From positions 1 through 34,184 of the forward strand of contig VAWY01000017.1 in the NCBI GenBank assembly GCA_005888335.1: a stretch of 34,184 bases of DNA, written 5' to 3'. The DNA comes from Actinomycetota bacterium (lineage in GTDB: Bacteria > Actinomycetota > Thermoleophilia > Solirubrobacterales > Solirubrobacteraceae). Each line of letters begins with the position of its first letter. Positions within the stretch are counted from its first letter, which is position 1. Positions 8,026 to 14,838 of the stretch are shown here, one piece after another. The position numbers were made by a program, and so were the translations under genes. Below the pieces are notes generated by a model. The model saw nothing but the letters and a program-made list of their open reading frames with translations. It searched no databases and was not told the origin of the DNA.

Positions 8026-8652
8026 GTGCTCGAGGGCAAGGCCGTGGCCATCACCGGGGCGTCATCGGGCATCGGGGAGGCCGCAGCGCTGGCGTGCGCC
8101 GAGCGCGGGGCCGCCGTCGCGCTCGCGGCGCGGCGCGCCGATCGCCTCGAGGCGCTCGCCCGGCGGATCGAGGACGACGGCGGGCGCGCGCTTGCGCTGC
8201 CCACCGACGTCGGCGACGAGCGGTGCGCCCGAGCGTTCGTCGAGCACGCCTACGAGCACCTCGGCCGCCTCGACGTGCTGGTCAACGCCGCCCGCGCGCT
8301 GCCGCCCGGCCCGGTCGAGGGCGCCGACACCGAGCAGTGGCGCGATGCGGTCCGGGTGAACCTGCTCGGCGTCCTGTACTGCACCCACGCCGCGCTGCCC
8401 GTCATGCGCGCGCAGGGCGGCGGGCACATCGTCAACGTCGTGTGCGGTGATGGGCGGCGGGGCGCGGTGCCCGCGCTGACCGTGGCCGGCGTGGCGGCGT
8501 TCTCCGAGGAGCTGCGCGAGGAGGCGGGCGGCCTGGGCGTCCAGGTGATGGTCGTGGAGGCCTCGCCGCAGCAGGCCGCCGCGGAGGTCGCGCGGCGGAT
8601 CGTCGACGCCGTCGCGCGGCCGGTGATCCAGCAGACCGGCCGGCCGCGGTAG
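8026..8652 (+). CDS. Short-chain dehydrogenase/reductase fold protein, probably non-catalytic
   Basis: 208 residues from GTG 8026, against about 250 for classical SDRs. The N-terminal half is a sound Rossmann fold: TGASSGIG cofactor motif (10-17), LPTDVGD (59-64), DVLVNAAR (83-90, in place of NNAG), and VNLLGVLYCT. The catalytic part is degraded. The usual Ser strand (NISS) reads NVVCGDG (137-143), and the YxxxK segment is replaced by PALTVAGVAAFSE (149-161), with neither Tyr nor Lys. The C-terminal substrate lid is short. The protein may bind NAD(P)(H) without reducing anything, or act as a regulator. It probably has its own leaderless promoter. The next gene follows 38 nt later. Confidence 0.8.
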   Translation: MLEGKAVAITGASSGIGEAAALACAERGAAVALAARRADRLEALARRIEDDGGRALALPTDVGDERCARAFVEHAYEHLGRLDVLVNAARALPPGPVEGADTEQWRDAVRVNLLGVLYCTHAALPVMRAQGGGHIVNVVCGDGRRGAVPALTVAGVAAFSEELREEAGGLGVQVMVVEASPQQAAAEVARRIVDAVARPVIQQTGRPR

Positions 8653-8671
8653 CCGGGGCGAGTTCTCGCGC

Positions 8672-8690
8672 GCCGCCCCCTAAGGGCGGC
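8672..8690 (+). promoter_or_regulatory. Small GC hairpin touching the response-regulator start codon
   Basis: GCCGCCC (8672-8678) pairs with GGGCGGC (8684-8690) around CCTAA, and the ATG follows directly. It could end the SDR transcript or hide the weak AAGGG ribosome site. With only 7 bp in such GC-rich DNA, chance is possible. Confidence 0.25.
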
Positions 8691-9407
8691 ATGACCGACG
8701 ACGCCTCCACGATCCTGCTCGTCGAGGACGACGACGCGACGCGCACGTTCCTCGCCGACAACCTCACCGCCGACGGCTACGACCTGCTGGTGGCCGACTC
8801 GCTGCGCGACGGCGCGCGGCTGCTCGAGACCAAGTACCCCGACCTCGCGGTGGTCGACGTCGGGCTGCCCGACGGGTCGGGCCTCGAGCTCGTGCGGCGC
8901 GTCCGCGAGGCCGACGGGCTCGTCTCGCGCGTCGACCCGTTCACGCCGCTGCTCGTGCTGAGCGGCCGGGCGAGCGAGGTCGACCGCCTGCGCGGGCTCG
9001 AGCGCGGCGCCGACGACTATGTCGCGAAGCCCTTCGCCTATCCGGAGCTGCGGCTGCGCGTGGCCGCGCTGCTGCGGCGGTCGCAGGGCCGTCGAGGCGC
9101 CGGCCGGCTGCGCGTCGGGCCGCTCCAGGTCGATCCGCAGTCGCGGAGCGTGCTGCTGCATGACGAGCGGGTGGAGCTGTCGCAGAAGGAGTTCGCGCTC
9201 GTGCGGATCCTCGCCTCGGACCCGACGAGGGTGTTCACGAAGGAGGAGCTGTTGCGCAGCGTGTGGGGCTTTCGGTCGCTTGGAACGACGAGAACCTTGG
9301 ACAGCCACGCGTGCCGCCTGCGCGCCAAGCTCAACGCGCGCGGCGATCGCTTCGTCGTGAACGTCTGGGGCGTCGGCTATCGGCTGGTCGACGGGGAGGT
9401 GGTCTGA
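8691..9407 (+). CDS. OmpR/PhoB-family response regulator
   Basis: 238 residues from ATG 8691. The receiver domain (residues 7-125) has the acidic pocket D13/D14, the phospho-acceptor D56 in VVDVGLPDG, S91 in VLSGR, and K113 in VAKPF. The winged-helix DNA-binding domain (about 138-234) contains SQKEFALVRILA, VFTKEELLRSVWG and a TRTLDSHACRLRAKL recognition helix. It is a cytoplasmic transcription regulator phosphorylated by a partner kinase, almost certainly the protein encoded one base after its stop. The Tad pilus genes follow in the same direction, so they are candidate targets (inference). Confidence 0.92.
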   Translation: MTDDASTILLVEDDDATRTFLADNLTADGYDLLVADSLRDGARLLETKYPDLAVVDVGLPDGSGLELVRRVREADGLVSRVDPFTPLLVLSGRASEVDRLRGLERGADDYVAKPFAYPELRLRVAALLRRSQGRRGAGRLRVGPLQVDPQSRSVLLHDERVELSQKEFALVRILASDPTRVFTKEELLRSVWGFRSLGTTRTLDSHACRLRAKLNARGDRFVVNVWGVGYRLVDGEVV

Positions 9408-9408
9408 G

Positions 9409-10209
9409 GTGGCGGCCATGCTCTGCGGATTCGGCTGGGTCGCCGCGCTGGTGGCCCTTGGCTTCGCGGCCGCCGTCCGGGTGCGGTTGCGGTCGCGCGA
9501 GGAGCTCGTCGCGCGGGCGTGTCACGAGCTGCGCTCGCCGCTGACCGCGGCGCGCCTGGCGGTCCATGCGCTCGGCGCGCCGGACCCGGCGACCGCGCGG
9601 CCGCTCGCCGTGCTCGACCTGGAGCTGCGACGCGCCGGCCTGGCGCTCGACGACCTCCTTGCCGCGCGCGACGGCGGCCGCGCGGGCGACGTCGCCGAGC
9701 TGCTGGAGGCCCACGAGGTCGTCCAGGCGGTGGCCGAGTCGTTCCTGCCGGTCGCGCGCGGGCTCGGCGTCGAGCTGCGCGTGGAGCCGGTGCCGCCGGG
9801 ACTGTTCGTGAACGGCGATCGCCTGCGGCTGGTCCAGGCGGTGGGCAACCTCGTCGGCAACGCGCTCGAGCACGGCGAGGGCCCGGTGACGCTGCGCGTG
9901 CGCGCCGGCGCGGGGACGACGGTGCGCCTGGAGGTCCACGACGGCGGACCGGGACTGCCGGCGCCGGTCGCGGCGCTCGCCGCCCGCCCGCGAGCGGGTC
10001 GCGGCCGGCGAGGCCGCGGTCTTGCGATCGCGAGCGACGTCGCCGCGCGCCACGGCGGCCGCCTCGCGGCAGCGCCCTCGCCACGCGGCGCGCGCCTCGC
10101 GCTCGAGCTGCCGCTGCTCGCCGCCGCGGACGACGACGGCGGCCGCCGCGGTCCCGAGCGCGCGCCGGTCGCCAACCGCGCGCCGTGGTGGCGGAGGGTG
10201 ATCTCGTGA
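9409..10209 (+). CDS. Histidine kinase with one membrane segment and no sensor domain
   Basis: 266 residues from GTG 9409, one base after the regulator stop. A single hydrophobic segment (about 5-25) is followed at once by the H-box ACHELRSPLTAAR with phospho-acceptor H39. The N-box region is LVQAVGNLVGNALEHG, the G1 box is VHDGGPGLP, and the G2-like stretch RGRRGRGLAIA leads to an ATP-lid. No periplasmic sensor, HAMP or PAS domain is present, so the signal may enter through the membrane helix or a partner protein. The final ~30 residues are a charged tail. The stop overlaps an Arg-rich mini-ORF (GTGA). Confidence 0.85.
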   Translation: MAAMLCGFGWVAALVALGFAAAVRVRLRSREELVARACHELRSPLTAARLAVHALGAPDPATARPLAVLDLELRRAGLALDDLLAARDGGRAGDVAELLEAHEVVQAVAESFLPVARGLGVELRVEPVPPGLFVNGDRLRLVQAVGNLVGNALEHGEGPVTLRVRAGAGTTVRLEVHDGGPGLPAPVAALAARPRAGRGRRGRGLAIASDVAARHGGRLAAAPSPRGARLALELPLLAAADDDGGRRGPERAPVANRAPWWRRVIS

Positions 10210-10286
10210 GCCGTTGTCGTCGGGGTTGCGAGGCGCGGTCGCGCGGCGCCCGCGCGCCAAGCTCGTCCGCGCGGACCGCGCCGTGA
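10206..10286 (+). CDS. Possible 26-codon bridging ORF between kinase and cpaB-like gene
   Basis: GTG 10206 overlaps the kinase stop (GTGA) and the TGA at 10284-10286 overlaps the GTG start at 10283 in the same way. The product is Arg-rich (MSRCRRGCEARSRGARAPS...). Function would most likely be translational coupling rather than a protein. Chance is a real alternative in DNA with so few stop codons. Confidence 0.25.
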   Translation: MSRCRRGCEARSRGARAPSSSARTAP

Positions 10287-10948
10287 GCCGCCGCCGTCGC
10301 GGCGCGCTCCTCGCCGGACTTGCGCTGCTGCTCGGCGGCCTGGCCGCATCGGACGTCGCCGGCCGGGAGGCTGCGCTGCGTCGCGAGCTCGGGCCGCTCG
10401 TCGACGTCGTCGTCGCCCGCGAGCCGCTCGCGGCCGGCAGCCGGCTGACCGCGGCGCGGCTCGGCGTGCGGCGCGTGCCGGCCCGCTTCGCGCCCCGCGG
10501 CGGATTCGCCAGCGCGGAAGCTCTGGACGGCCTGCGCGTCCGCGCCGCCGTCCCCGCCGGCACGGACGTCACGACTGCGGCGCTCGCCCCGCAGCGCTCG
10601 CCCGGCGGCGCGGCGGCGCTCCGCCCCGGCGAGCGCTCGGCCGACGTAGCGACGGTCGCGTCCGCGCAGGCGCCCGTCCCCGGCAGCCGCGTCGACGTCC
10701 TCGTCACCCGCGAGGGGCGGGGCGGCGCCCCGGGCCGCACGACGCTCGCGATCGCCGACGTCGAGGTGCTCGCCACGCGTCCGGCGACCGAGGGCCGCGT
10801 GCTCGCCTCGCTGCGCGTGACGGTGCGCCAGGCGGTCTACCTCGCCGCCGCCCAGGCGTTCGCCCGCGAGATCCGCCTCCTGCCGCGGCCGCCCGGCGAG
10901 CGGCGGGGCGCCGCGGCGGGCGGCCTGACGGTCACGGAGGCGTTGTGA
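10283..10948 (+). CDS. cpaB: CpaB/RcpC-like SAF-domain pilus assembly protein
   Basis: 221 residues from GTG 10283. An upstream TTG at 10214 would add 23 residues before the signal/anchor, so the GTG is preferred because it gives MSRRRRGALLAGLALLLGGL, a normal signal-anchor. A SAF domain follows (about residues 40-110: VVVAREPLAAGSRLTAARL, then VRAAVPAGTDVTTAAL), then an RcpC-like beta part (PGSRVDVLVTRE, VLATRP). CpaB proteins act outside the membrane in Flp/Tad pilus assembly. The stop overlaps the ATPase start (GTGA), indicating one operon. The family is diverse, so the symbol is by type and position. Confidence 0.72.
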   Translation: MSRRRRGALLAGLALLLGGLAASDVAGREAALRRELGPLVDVVVAREPLAAGSRLTAARLGVRRVPARFAPRGGFASAEALDGLRVRAAVPAGTDVTTAALAPQRSPGGAAALRPGERSADVATVASAQAPVPGSRVDVLVTREGRGGAPGRTTLAIADVEVLATRPATEGRVLASLRVTVRQAVYLAAAQAFAREIRLLPRPPGERRGAAAGGLTVTEAL

Positions 10949-12210
10949 CCCTGCTCGGCGCCGGTCGCGCGACCGCGAAGGCGGGGGCGAATCCCCGCGG
11001 GCGAGCACCTACGGGTGGCATGGAGCCCGCCACCCAAGCCGCCGTCCTCGACCGCCTCGCGGACGACCTGCGCGCGCGCCTGCTCGACCGCCCCGGGGAG
11101 GCTGTCGAGGAGGACCTGCACGCGCGCATCCGAGCGCTGGTCGACCGCGAGGCCGCGCTGCTCGACGAGGCGGCGCGCGACCACCTCGTCGAGCTCGTCG
11201 CCGAGCGCTCGTTCGGCCTCGGTCCGCTCGAGCCGCTGCTGCGCGACCCTGAGGTCGAGGAGGTGATGGTCAACGGGCCGGGTACGGTCTGGGTCGAGCG
11301 CACCGGCCGCCTCGAACGCAGCGACGCGAGCTTCGCGGGCGAGGAAGAGGTCCGTCACGCGATCGAGCGCATCCTCGCCCCGCTCGGCCGGCGCGTCGAC
11401 GAGGCCGAGCCACTCGTGGACGCCCGGCTGCCCGACGGCTCGCGCGTGAATGTCGTCATCCCGCCGCTGGCGATCGACGGGCCCGTCCTGACGATCCGTC
11501 GCTTCCGCCGCCGTGGCCTGTCGCCTGACGACCTCGTCGAGCTCGGCACCTGGACGCCGCCGCTGCGCGACGTACTGGCTCGCGCGGTGACCGGGCGGCT
11601 GAACGTCCTGGTCAGCGGCGGCACCGGCTCGGGCAAGACGACCACGCTCAACGCGCTCTCCGCGTTCATCCCCGCCGGCGAGCGCGTCGTGACGGTCGAG
11701 GACGCCGCCGAGCTGCGCCTCCAGCAGCCGCACGTCGTGCGGTTGGAGGCGCGCCCGCCCGGGCTGGAGGGCCGCGGGGAGGTGACGATCCGCCGGCTCG
11801 TGCGCAACGCGCTGCGGATGCGCCCCGATCGCATCGTGGTCGGTGAGGTGAGGGGCGGGGAGGCCCTCGACATGCTGAGCGCGATGACCACGGGCCACGA
11901 CGGCTCGCTGTCCACCGTGCACGCCGGCTCGGCCGAGGAGGCCCTCCGCCGCGTCGAGACGCTGGCGCTCATGGCCGGCGTCGGCCTGCCGCACGCGGCG
12001 ATCCGCGAGCAGGTGGCCGACGCGATCGACCTCGTCGTCCACCAGGCGCGCCTGCCCGACGGCGCCCGCCGCGTCGTCGGGCTCTGCGAGGTCGTCCGCG
12101 TCGCGTCCGGGCCGGCGACGCGCGAGCTCTACGCCTGGCGCGACGGCCGCCCGGTCTGGCGCGCGGCGCTCAGCGACCGGCTGGCCCAGCGCGTGGCGGG
12201 GGCGGCATGA
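10945..12210 (+). CDS. cpaF: Tad/Flp pilus assembly ATPase (CpaF/TadA type)
   Basis: 421 residues from GTG 10945, or 396 from ATG 11020, which is also plausible because residues 1-25 are poorly structured. This cytoplasmic hexameric secretion ATPase powers pilus extension. Seen: the N-terminal helical domain with VEEVMVNGPGTVWVER (103-118), DARLPDGSRVN, Walker A GGTGSGKT (225-232), the Asp-box VTVEDAAELRLQ, Walker B RIVVGEVRGGEALDML, and the His-box GHDGSLSTVHAGS. All catalytic motifs are intact and the length is normal for CpaF. It is overlapped by cpaB upstream and followed by the two TadB/TadC platform genes. Confidence 0.92.
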   Translation: MTLLGAGRATAKAGANPRGRAPTGGMEPATQAAVLDRLADDLRARLLDRPGEAVEEDLHARIRALVDREAALLDEAARDHLVELVAERSFGLGPLEPLLRDPEVEEVMVNGPGTVWVERTGRLERSDASFAGEEEVRHAIERILAPLGRRVDEAEPLVDARLPDGSRVNVVIPPLAIDGPVLTIRRFRRRGLSPDDLVELGTWTPPLRDVLARAVTGRLNVLVSGGTGSGKTTTLNALSAFIPAGERVVTVEDAAELRLQQPHVVRLEARPPGLEGRGEVTIRRLVRNALRMRPDRIVVGEVRGGEALDMLSAMTTGHDGSLSTVHAGSAEEALRRVETLALMAGVGLPHAAIREQVADAIDLVVHQARLPDGARRVVGLCEVVRVASGPATRELYAWRDGRPVWRAALSDRLAQRVAGAA

Positions 12211-12269
12211 TGGTGGGGAAGCGCGCACGCCGGCGGCTCGCCCTCGGCGCCGCGCTGACGGCCCGATGA
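12207..12269 (+). CDS. Possible 20-codon bridging ORF between cpaF and tadB
   Basis: ATG 12207 overlaps the cpaF stop (ATGA), and its TGA (12267-12269) overlaps the tadB ATG (12266). The product (MMVGKRARRRLALGAALTAR) is Arg-rich. It spans the 55-nt gap exactly and could carry ribosomes from cpaF to tadB. It is too short to support as a protein. Confidence 0.25.
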   Translation: MMVGKRARRRLALGAALTAR

Positions 12270-13114
12270 GTCGGGCGGTGGTGCTCGCCGCGGCCGCGGG
12301 TGCGACCGGCGTCTTCGCCGCGTGGGAGGTGCTCGCGGCGGTCGACGGCGCGGGCGGCGCGCTGCGGCGGGTCCTCGCGCCGCTGGTGCGAGCCGGGCGC
12401 GGCGGTGTCGCGCCGAGTCTCGCGGAGCGGCGGCGCGTGGCCGCGCTGCTGGCGGGCGCGCTGTTCGCGTCCGGCTGGCTCATCGCGGGGCCGGTCGCCG
12501 GGCTGCTGGTCGCAACGGGAGGGCCGATGTCGGCGCGGGCGGTGCTCGCCGCGCGGCGGCGCCGCTGGCGCGCCGAGCTCGTGGCGGGCGCCCCGCTCGT
12601 CGCTCGGGCGCTGGCCGACGCGCTCTCGGGCGGTCACTCGATCCGCGGTGCCGTGCGGGAGGCGGCGGCCAACGGCGGCGTGACCGGGCCGGCCGGCGCG
12701 GAGCTTGCGCTCGCCGCGCACCGCCTGGCGCTCGGCGAGCGAACCCAGACGGCGCTCGAGGCGCTGCGCGCCCGCGCCCGCTCGCCCGCGTACGACGCGC
12801 TCGTCGCGGCGATCCTCCTGCAGCGCAGCGCGGGAGGCGACCTCGCACGCCTCCTGCGCGAGCTCGCGGCGTCGCTCGAGCAGTCCGCCCGCGCGGCCGC
12901 GGACGCCCGCGCGCTCACGGCGCAAGCCCGCTTCACCGGCGCGCTCGTGGCCCTGCTGCCCGTCGGCGCCGCGGCCCTGGCCGAGCTCGGCCGACCGGGC
13001 TTTCTCGCCGACGTCCTGTCCTTCCCACCGAGCGCCGCCATGCTCGCCGCCGCCGTGGTTCTGCAGGTCGTGGGCTTCGTCGCGATGCGCCGCCTTGCGC
13101 GGCTGGAGCCGTGA
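12266..13114 (+). CDS. tadB: Tad pilus platform protein, TadB-like
   Basis: 282 residues from ATG 12266. A type II secretion F domain (GSPII_F) lies at about residues 105-240 (LVARALADALSGGHSIRGAVREAA, ILLQRSAGGDLARLLRELAASL). Hydrophobic segments are near residues 50-90, and a pair lies at 220-280 (FTGALVALLPVGAAALAEL, AAMLAAAVVLQVVGFVAM). It should form the inner-membrane platform with TadC. Its stop overlaps the tadC GTG. Confidence 0.85.
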   Translation: MSRAVVLAAAAGATGVFAAWEVLAAVDGAGGALRRVLAPLVRAGRGGVAPSLAERRRVAALLAGALFASGWLIAGPVAGLLVATGGPMSARAVLAARRRRWRAELVAGAPLVARALADALSGGHSIRGAVREAAANGGVTGPAGAELALAAHRLALGERTQTALEALRARARSPAYDALVAAILLQRSAGGDLARLLRELAASLEQSARAAADARALTAQARFTGALVALLPVGAAALAELGRPGFLADVLSFPPSAAMLAAAVVLQVVGFVAMRRLARLEP

Positions 13115-14037
13115 CGCGCGCGGTCGCCTGCGCGCTGCTCGCCGGGATCGCCGGCGTCGTAGCGCTCGCCGACCTGGCCGCCGCGCGCGCCGGGCCGTCT
13201 CGCCGCGGAAGAGGCGGGGAGCCGGATGGCGGCGCCCATCCCGCCATCCGCGCGTGGCCGCCGCATCCGGCAGGTCGCGGCGCCCACCGCGGCTCCACGC
13301 AGCCCCGCCTGCTGCGCCTGCTGACCCTGCTCGCGCGCCTTGGGCGCCGGCTCGGCGTGCCCGGCGCGCCGGGCGACCTGGCGGCGCTGGTCGCCGCCGC
13401 CGGGGCACCGCTGGGCCTCGAGGCGGCCGACGTGATGGCGGTCAAGGGCGCCGGCGCGCTCGTCGGCGGCCTGGCCGGGCTGCCGGCTGCGGCGGCGGCG
13501 CCCGGGCGGCTCGGGGTCGTCGCGCTGCTCGCCGCGCCCGCCGCGGGCTTTCTGGTCCCGGACGCCTGGCTGCGCCGGCGGGCCCGTGCCCGTGCCGCCG
13601 CGATGGCCCGCGAGCTGCCCGACGTGCTCGACCTGCTGCGGGTCGCCGTCGAGGCGGGGCTGCCGGTGAGCCGGGCGCTGGCCGACGTCGGGCGCCGGCA
13701 TCCCGGGGCGCTGGCGGCCGAGCTCCGGGCGGCGGCCGGGGCGATCGAGCTCGGCGTTCCGCGTGCCGACGTCCTGAGGGCCGTGCCGCGGCGCGCGCCC
13801 CTGCCCGCGGTCGGCGCACTGGTGGCCGCCATCGAGCGCGCCGAGCGCCACGGCGCTCCGCTGTCGCCGGCGCTTGCCGCGCTCGCCACCGAGTCGCGGG
13901 CCGACGCTTCCCGCGCGCTCGCCGAGCGCGCCGCTCGGGCGGCGCCCAAGCTGCAGCTCGCCGTCGCCCTCCTGCTCGTCCCGGCGGTCCTGTTGCTCGT
14001 GGCAGCCGGCGCCGTCGCGGCCTTCGTGCCGCACTGA
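13111..14037 (+). CDS. tadC: Tad pilus platform protein, TadC-like
   Basis: 308 residues from GTG 13111, overlapping the tadB stop (GTGA). The frame is open much further upstream, but that part is shadow. An N-terminal hydrophobic segment, a Pro/Gly/His-rich linker (about 30-65), and central membrane segments (GAGALVGGLAGLPAAAAAP...) precede the GSPII_F domain (ARELPDVLDLLRVAVEAGLPVSRALADVGRRHPG). A C-terminal membrane anchor (LQLAVALLLVPAVLLLV) ends the protein. It is the last gene of the Tad group here; no Flp pilin, TadE/F or prepilin peptidase is in view. Confidence 0.82.
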   Translation: MTRAVACALLAGIAGVVALADLAAARAGPSRRGRGGEPDGGAHPAIRAWPPHPAGRGAHRGSTQPRLLRLLTLLARLGRRLGVPGAPGDLAALVAAAGAPLGLEAADVMAVKGAGALVGGLAGLPAAAAAPGRLGVVALLAAPAAGFLVPDAWLRRRARARAAAMARELPDVLDLLRVAVEAGLPVSRALADVGRRHPGALAAELRAAAGAIELGVPRADVLRAVPRRAPLPAVGALVAAIERAERHGAPLSPALAALATESRADASRALAERAARAAPKLQLAVALLLVPAVLLLVAAGAVAAFVPH

Positions 14038-14240
14038 TCCGCCGGCCGGCGCCGGGGCGCGGCGGCCTGCGACCCGGCACGCACACCGCCCGGACGGAAC
14101 AGCGCCCAACGCTGCAGCACCTCGTGCGCCGCGCCCACATGCACGCAGGCTTGCGCTCGCCGGGGCTCCGCCTCCCACGACTCCCCACGCCATCAAACCC
14201 GCATTCCGGCGGGCCAAATCGGCCCGACGGGGACCGCCGG
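14038..14240. other. Intergenic stretch between tadC and the dcw promoter
   Basis: No ORF with gene-like codon use is seen. Near its end CGGGCC (14210-14215) pairs with GGCCCG (14221-14226) around AAATC. This is a modest hairpin that could end the Tad transcript, without a U-tract. Base composition is slightly less GC-rich than in genes. Nothing else is recognised. Confidence 0.5.
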
Positions 14241-14301
14241 GTGGCCGATCGTGGGGAATCGTGTGCAAATCGGGTTGCTTTGTGGAGGAGAGTGGGGTAG
14301 A
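14241..14301 (+). promoter_or_regulatory. Candidate MraZ operator: 10-bp-phased GTGG repeats
   Basis: GTGG-type units begin at 14241 (GTGGCCGATC), 14251 (GTGGGGAATC), 14261 (GTGTGCAAAT, weaker), 14282 (GTGGAGGAGA) and 14292 (GTGGGGTAGA). All are on one strand with about 10-bp phasing and overlap the promoter. MraZ is known to bind TGGG/GTGGG direct repeats spaced by one helical turn upstream of its own gene in other bacteria. The sequence pattern is seen; MraZ binding here is inference. Confidence 0.55.
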
Positions 14302-14303
14302 AG
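14275..14303 (+). promoter_or_regulatory. Promoter of the dcw cluster
   Basis: TTGCTT (-35, 14275-14280), a 17-bp spacer and TAGAAG (-10, 14298-14303) would start transcription near 14310. That is about 90 nt before mraZ and just ahead of the leader hairpin. The two proximal GTGG repeats lie in the spacer, a good position for repression. Confidence 0.5.
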
Positions 14304-14312
14304 ACACACAAC

Positions 14313-14355
14313 GAGCCGGGGTGGAGGGGCTCCTCCCACCCCTCCACCCCGGCTC
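14313..14355 (+). terminator. Strong leader hairpin upstream of mraZ (terminator or attenuator)
   Basis: A perfect 17-bp stem joins 14313-14329 to 14339-14355 (left arm begins GAGCCGGGG, right arm ends CCCCGGCTC) with a 9-nt loop. CTCTTT follows. It lies downstream of the predicted start site and 47 nt before the mraZ start. A transcript from the promoter at 14275-14303 would therefore meet it at once. It could stop most transcription or act as a 5' stabiliser. Confidence 0.6.
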
Positions 14356-14402
14356 CTCTTTCGACCGACCGGCGTCGGCGCGCACCAAGTGACACCCCTT
14401 CT

Positions 14403-14837
14403 GTGGCCTTCCGCGGCACCTTCGACTACACGCTCGATGCGAAGAACCGGCTCACCGTCCCGGCCAAGTTCCGTGCCGCCCTCTCCGACGGCGTCGTCCT
14501 GGCCAAAGGCCTCGAGAAATGCGTCGAGCTCTGGCGGCCCGGCGACTACGAAGAGCGCAGCGCGGCCGCCCTCCAAGGCCTGCACCCGGTCTCGCCTCAG
14601 GCCCGCCGCCTGCGCCTCTTCTTCGCCGCCAACGCCTTCCCCAGCGAGCTCGACAGCGCCGGGCGGGTCATGGTGCCCGCCGCCCTCATGGACCACGCCG
14701 GCCTCGGCAAGGACGTGGTCGTCGTCGGCGCCGAGGACTCCCTCCAGATCTGGGATCGCGCCGCCTGGGCCGACTTCAACGCCTCCCTCACCGACGAGAT
14801 CGCCGACATCACCGCGCAACTTGGTCAGCCTTCTTGA
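14403..14837 (+). CDS. mraZ: Transcriptional regulator MraZ
   Basis: 144 residues from GTG 14403, normal MraZ length. Two AbrB/SpoVT-like beta halves carry the twin signatures: FRGTFDYTLDAKNRLTVPAKFR near the N-terminus and ELDSAGRVMVPAAL around residue 85. MraZ is a ring-forming DNA-binding protein that represses its own cluster, and its antagonist RsmH is encoded next. No Shine-Dalgarno is evident before the GTG. The gene is first in the dcw cluster, one base from rsmH. Confidence 0.94.
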   Translation: MAFRGTFDYTLDAKNRLTVPAKFRAALSDGVVLAKGLEKCVELWRPGDYEERSAAALQGLHPVSPQARRLRLFFAANAFPSELDSAGRVMVPAALMDHAGLGKDVVVVGAEDSLQIWDRAAWADFNASLTDEIADITAQLGQPS

Positions 14838-14838
14838 C

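Noticed and set aside
10963..11019. Possible c-di-GMP riboswitch or other structured RNA (palindrome GGTCGCGCGACC and a GGGG/CCCC stem)
   Set aside because: The conserved core of the c-di-GMP motif is missing, and the stretch lies in the 5' part of the ATPase frame. Short palindromes are expected at this GC level.
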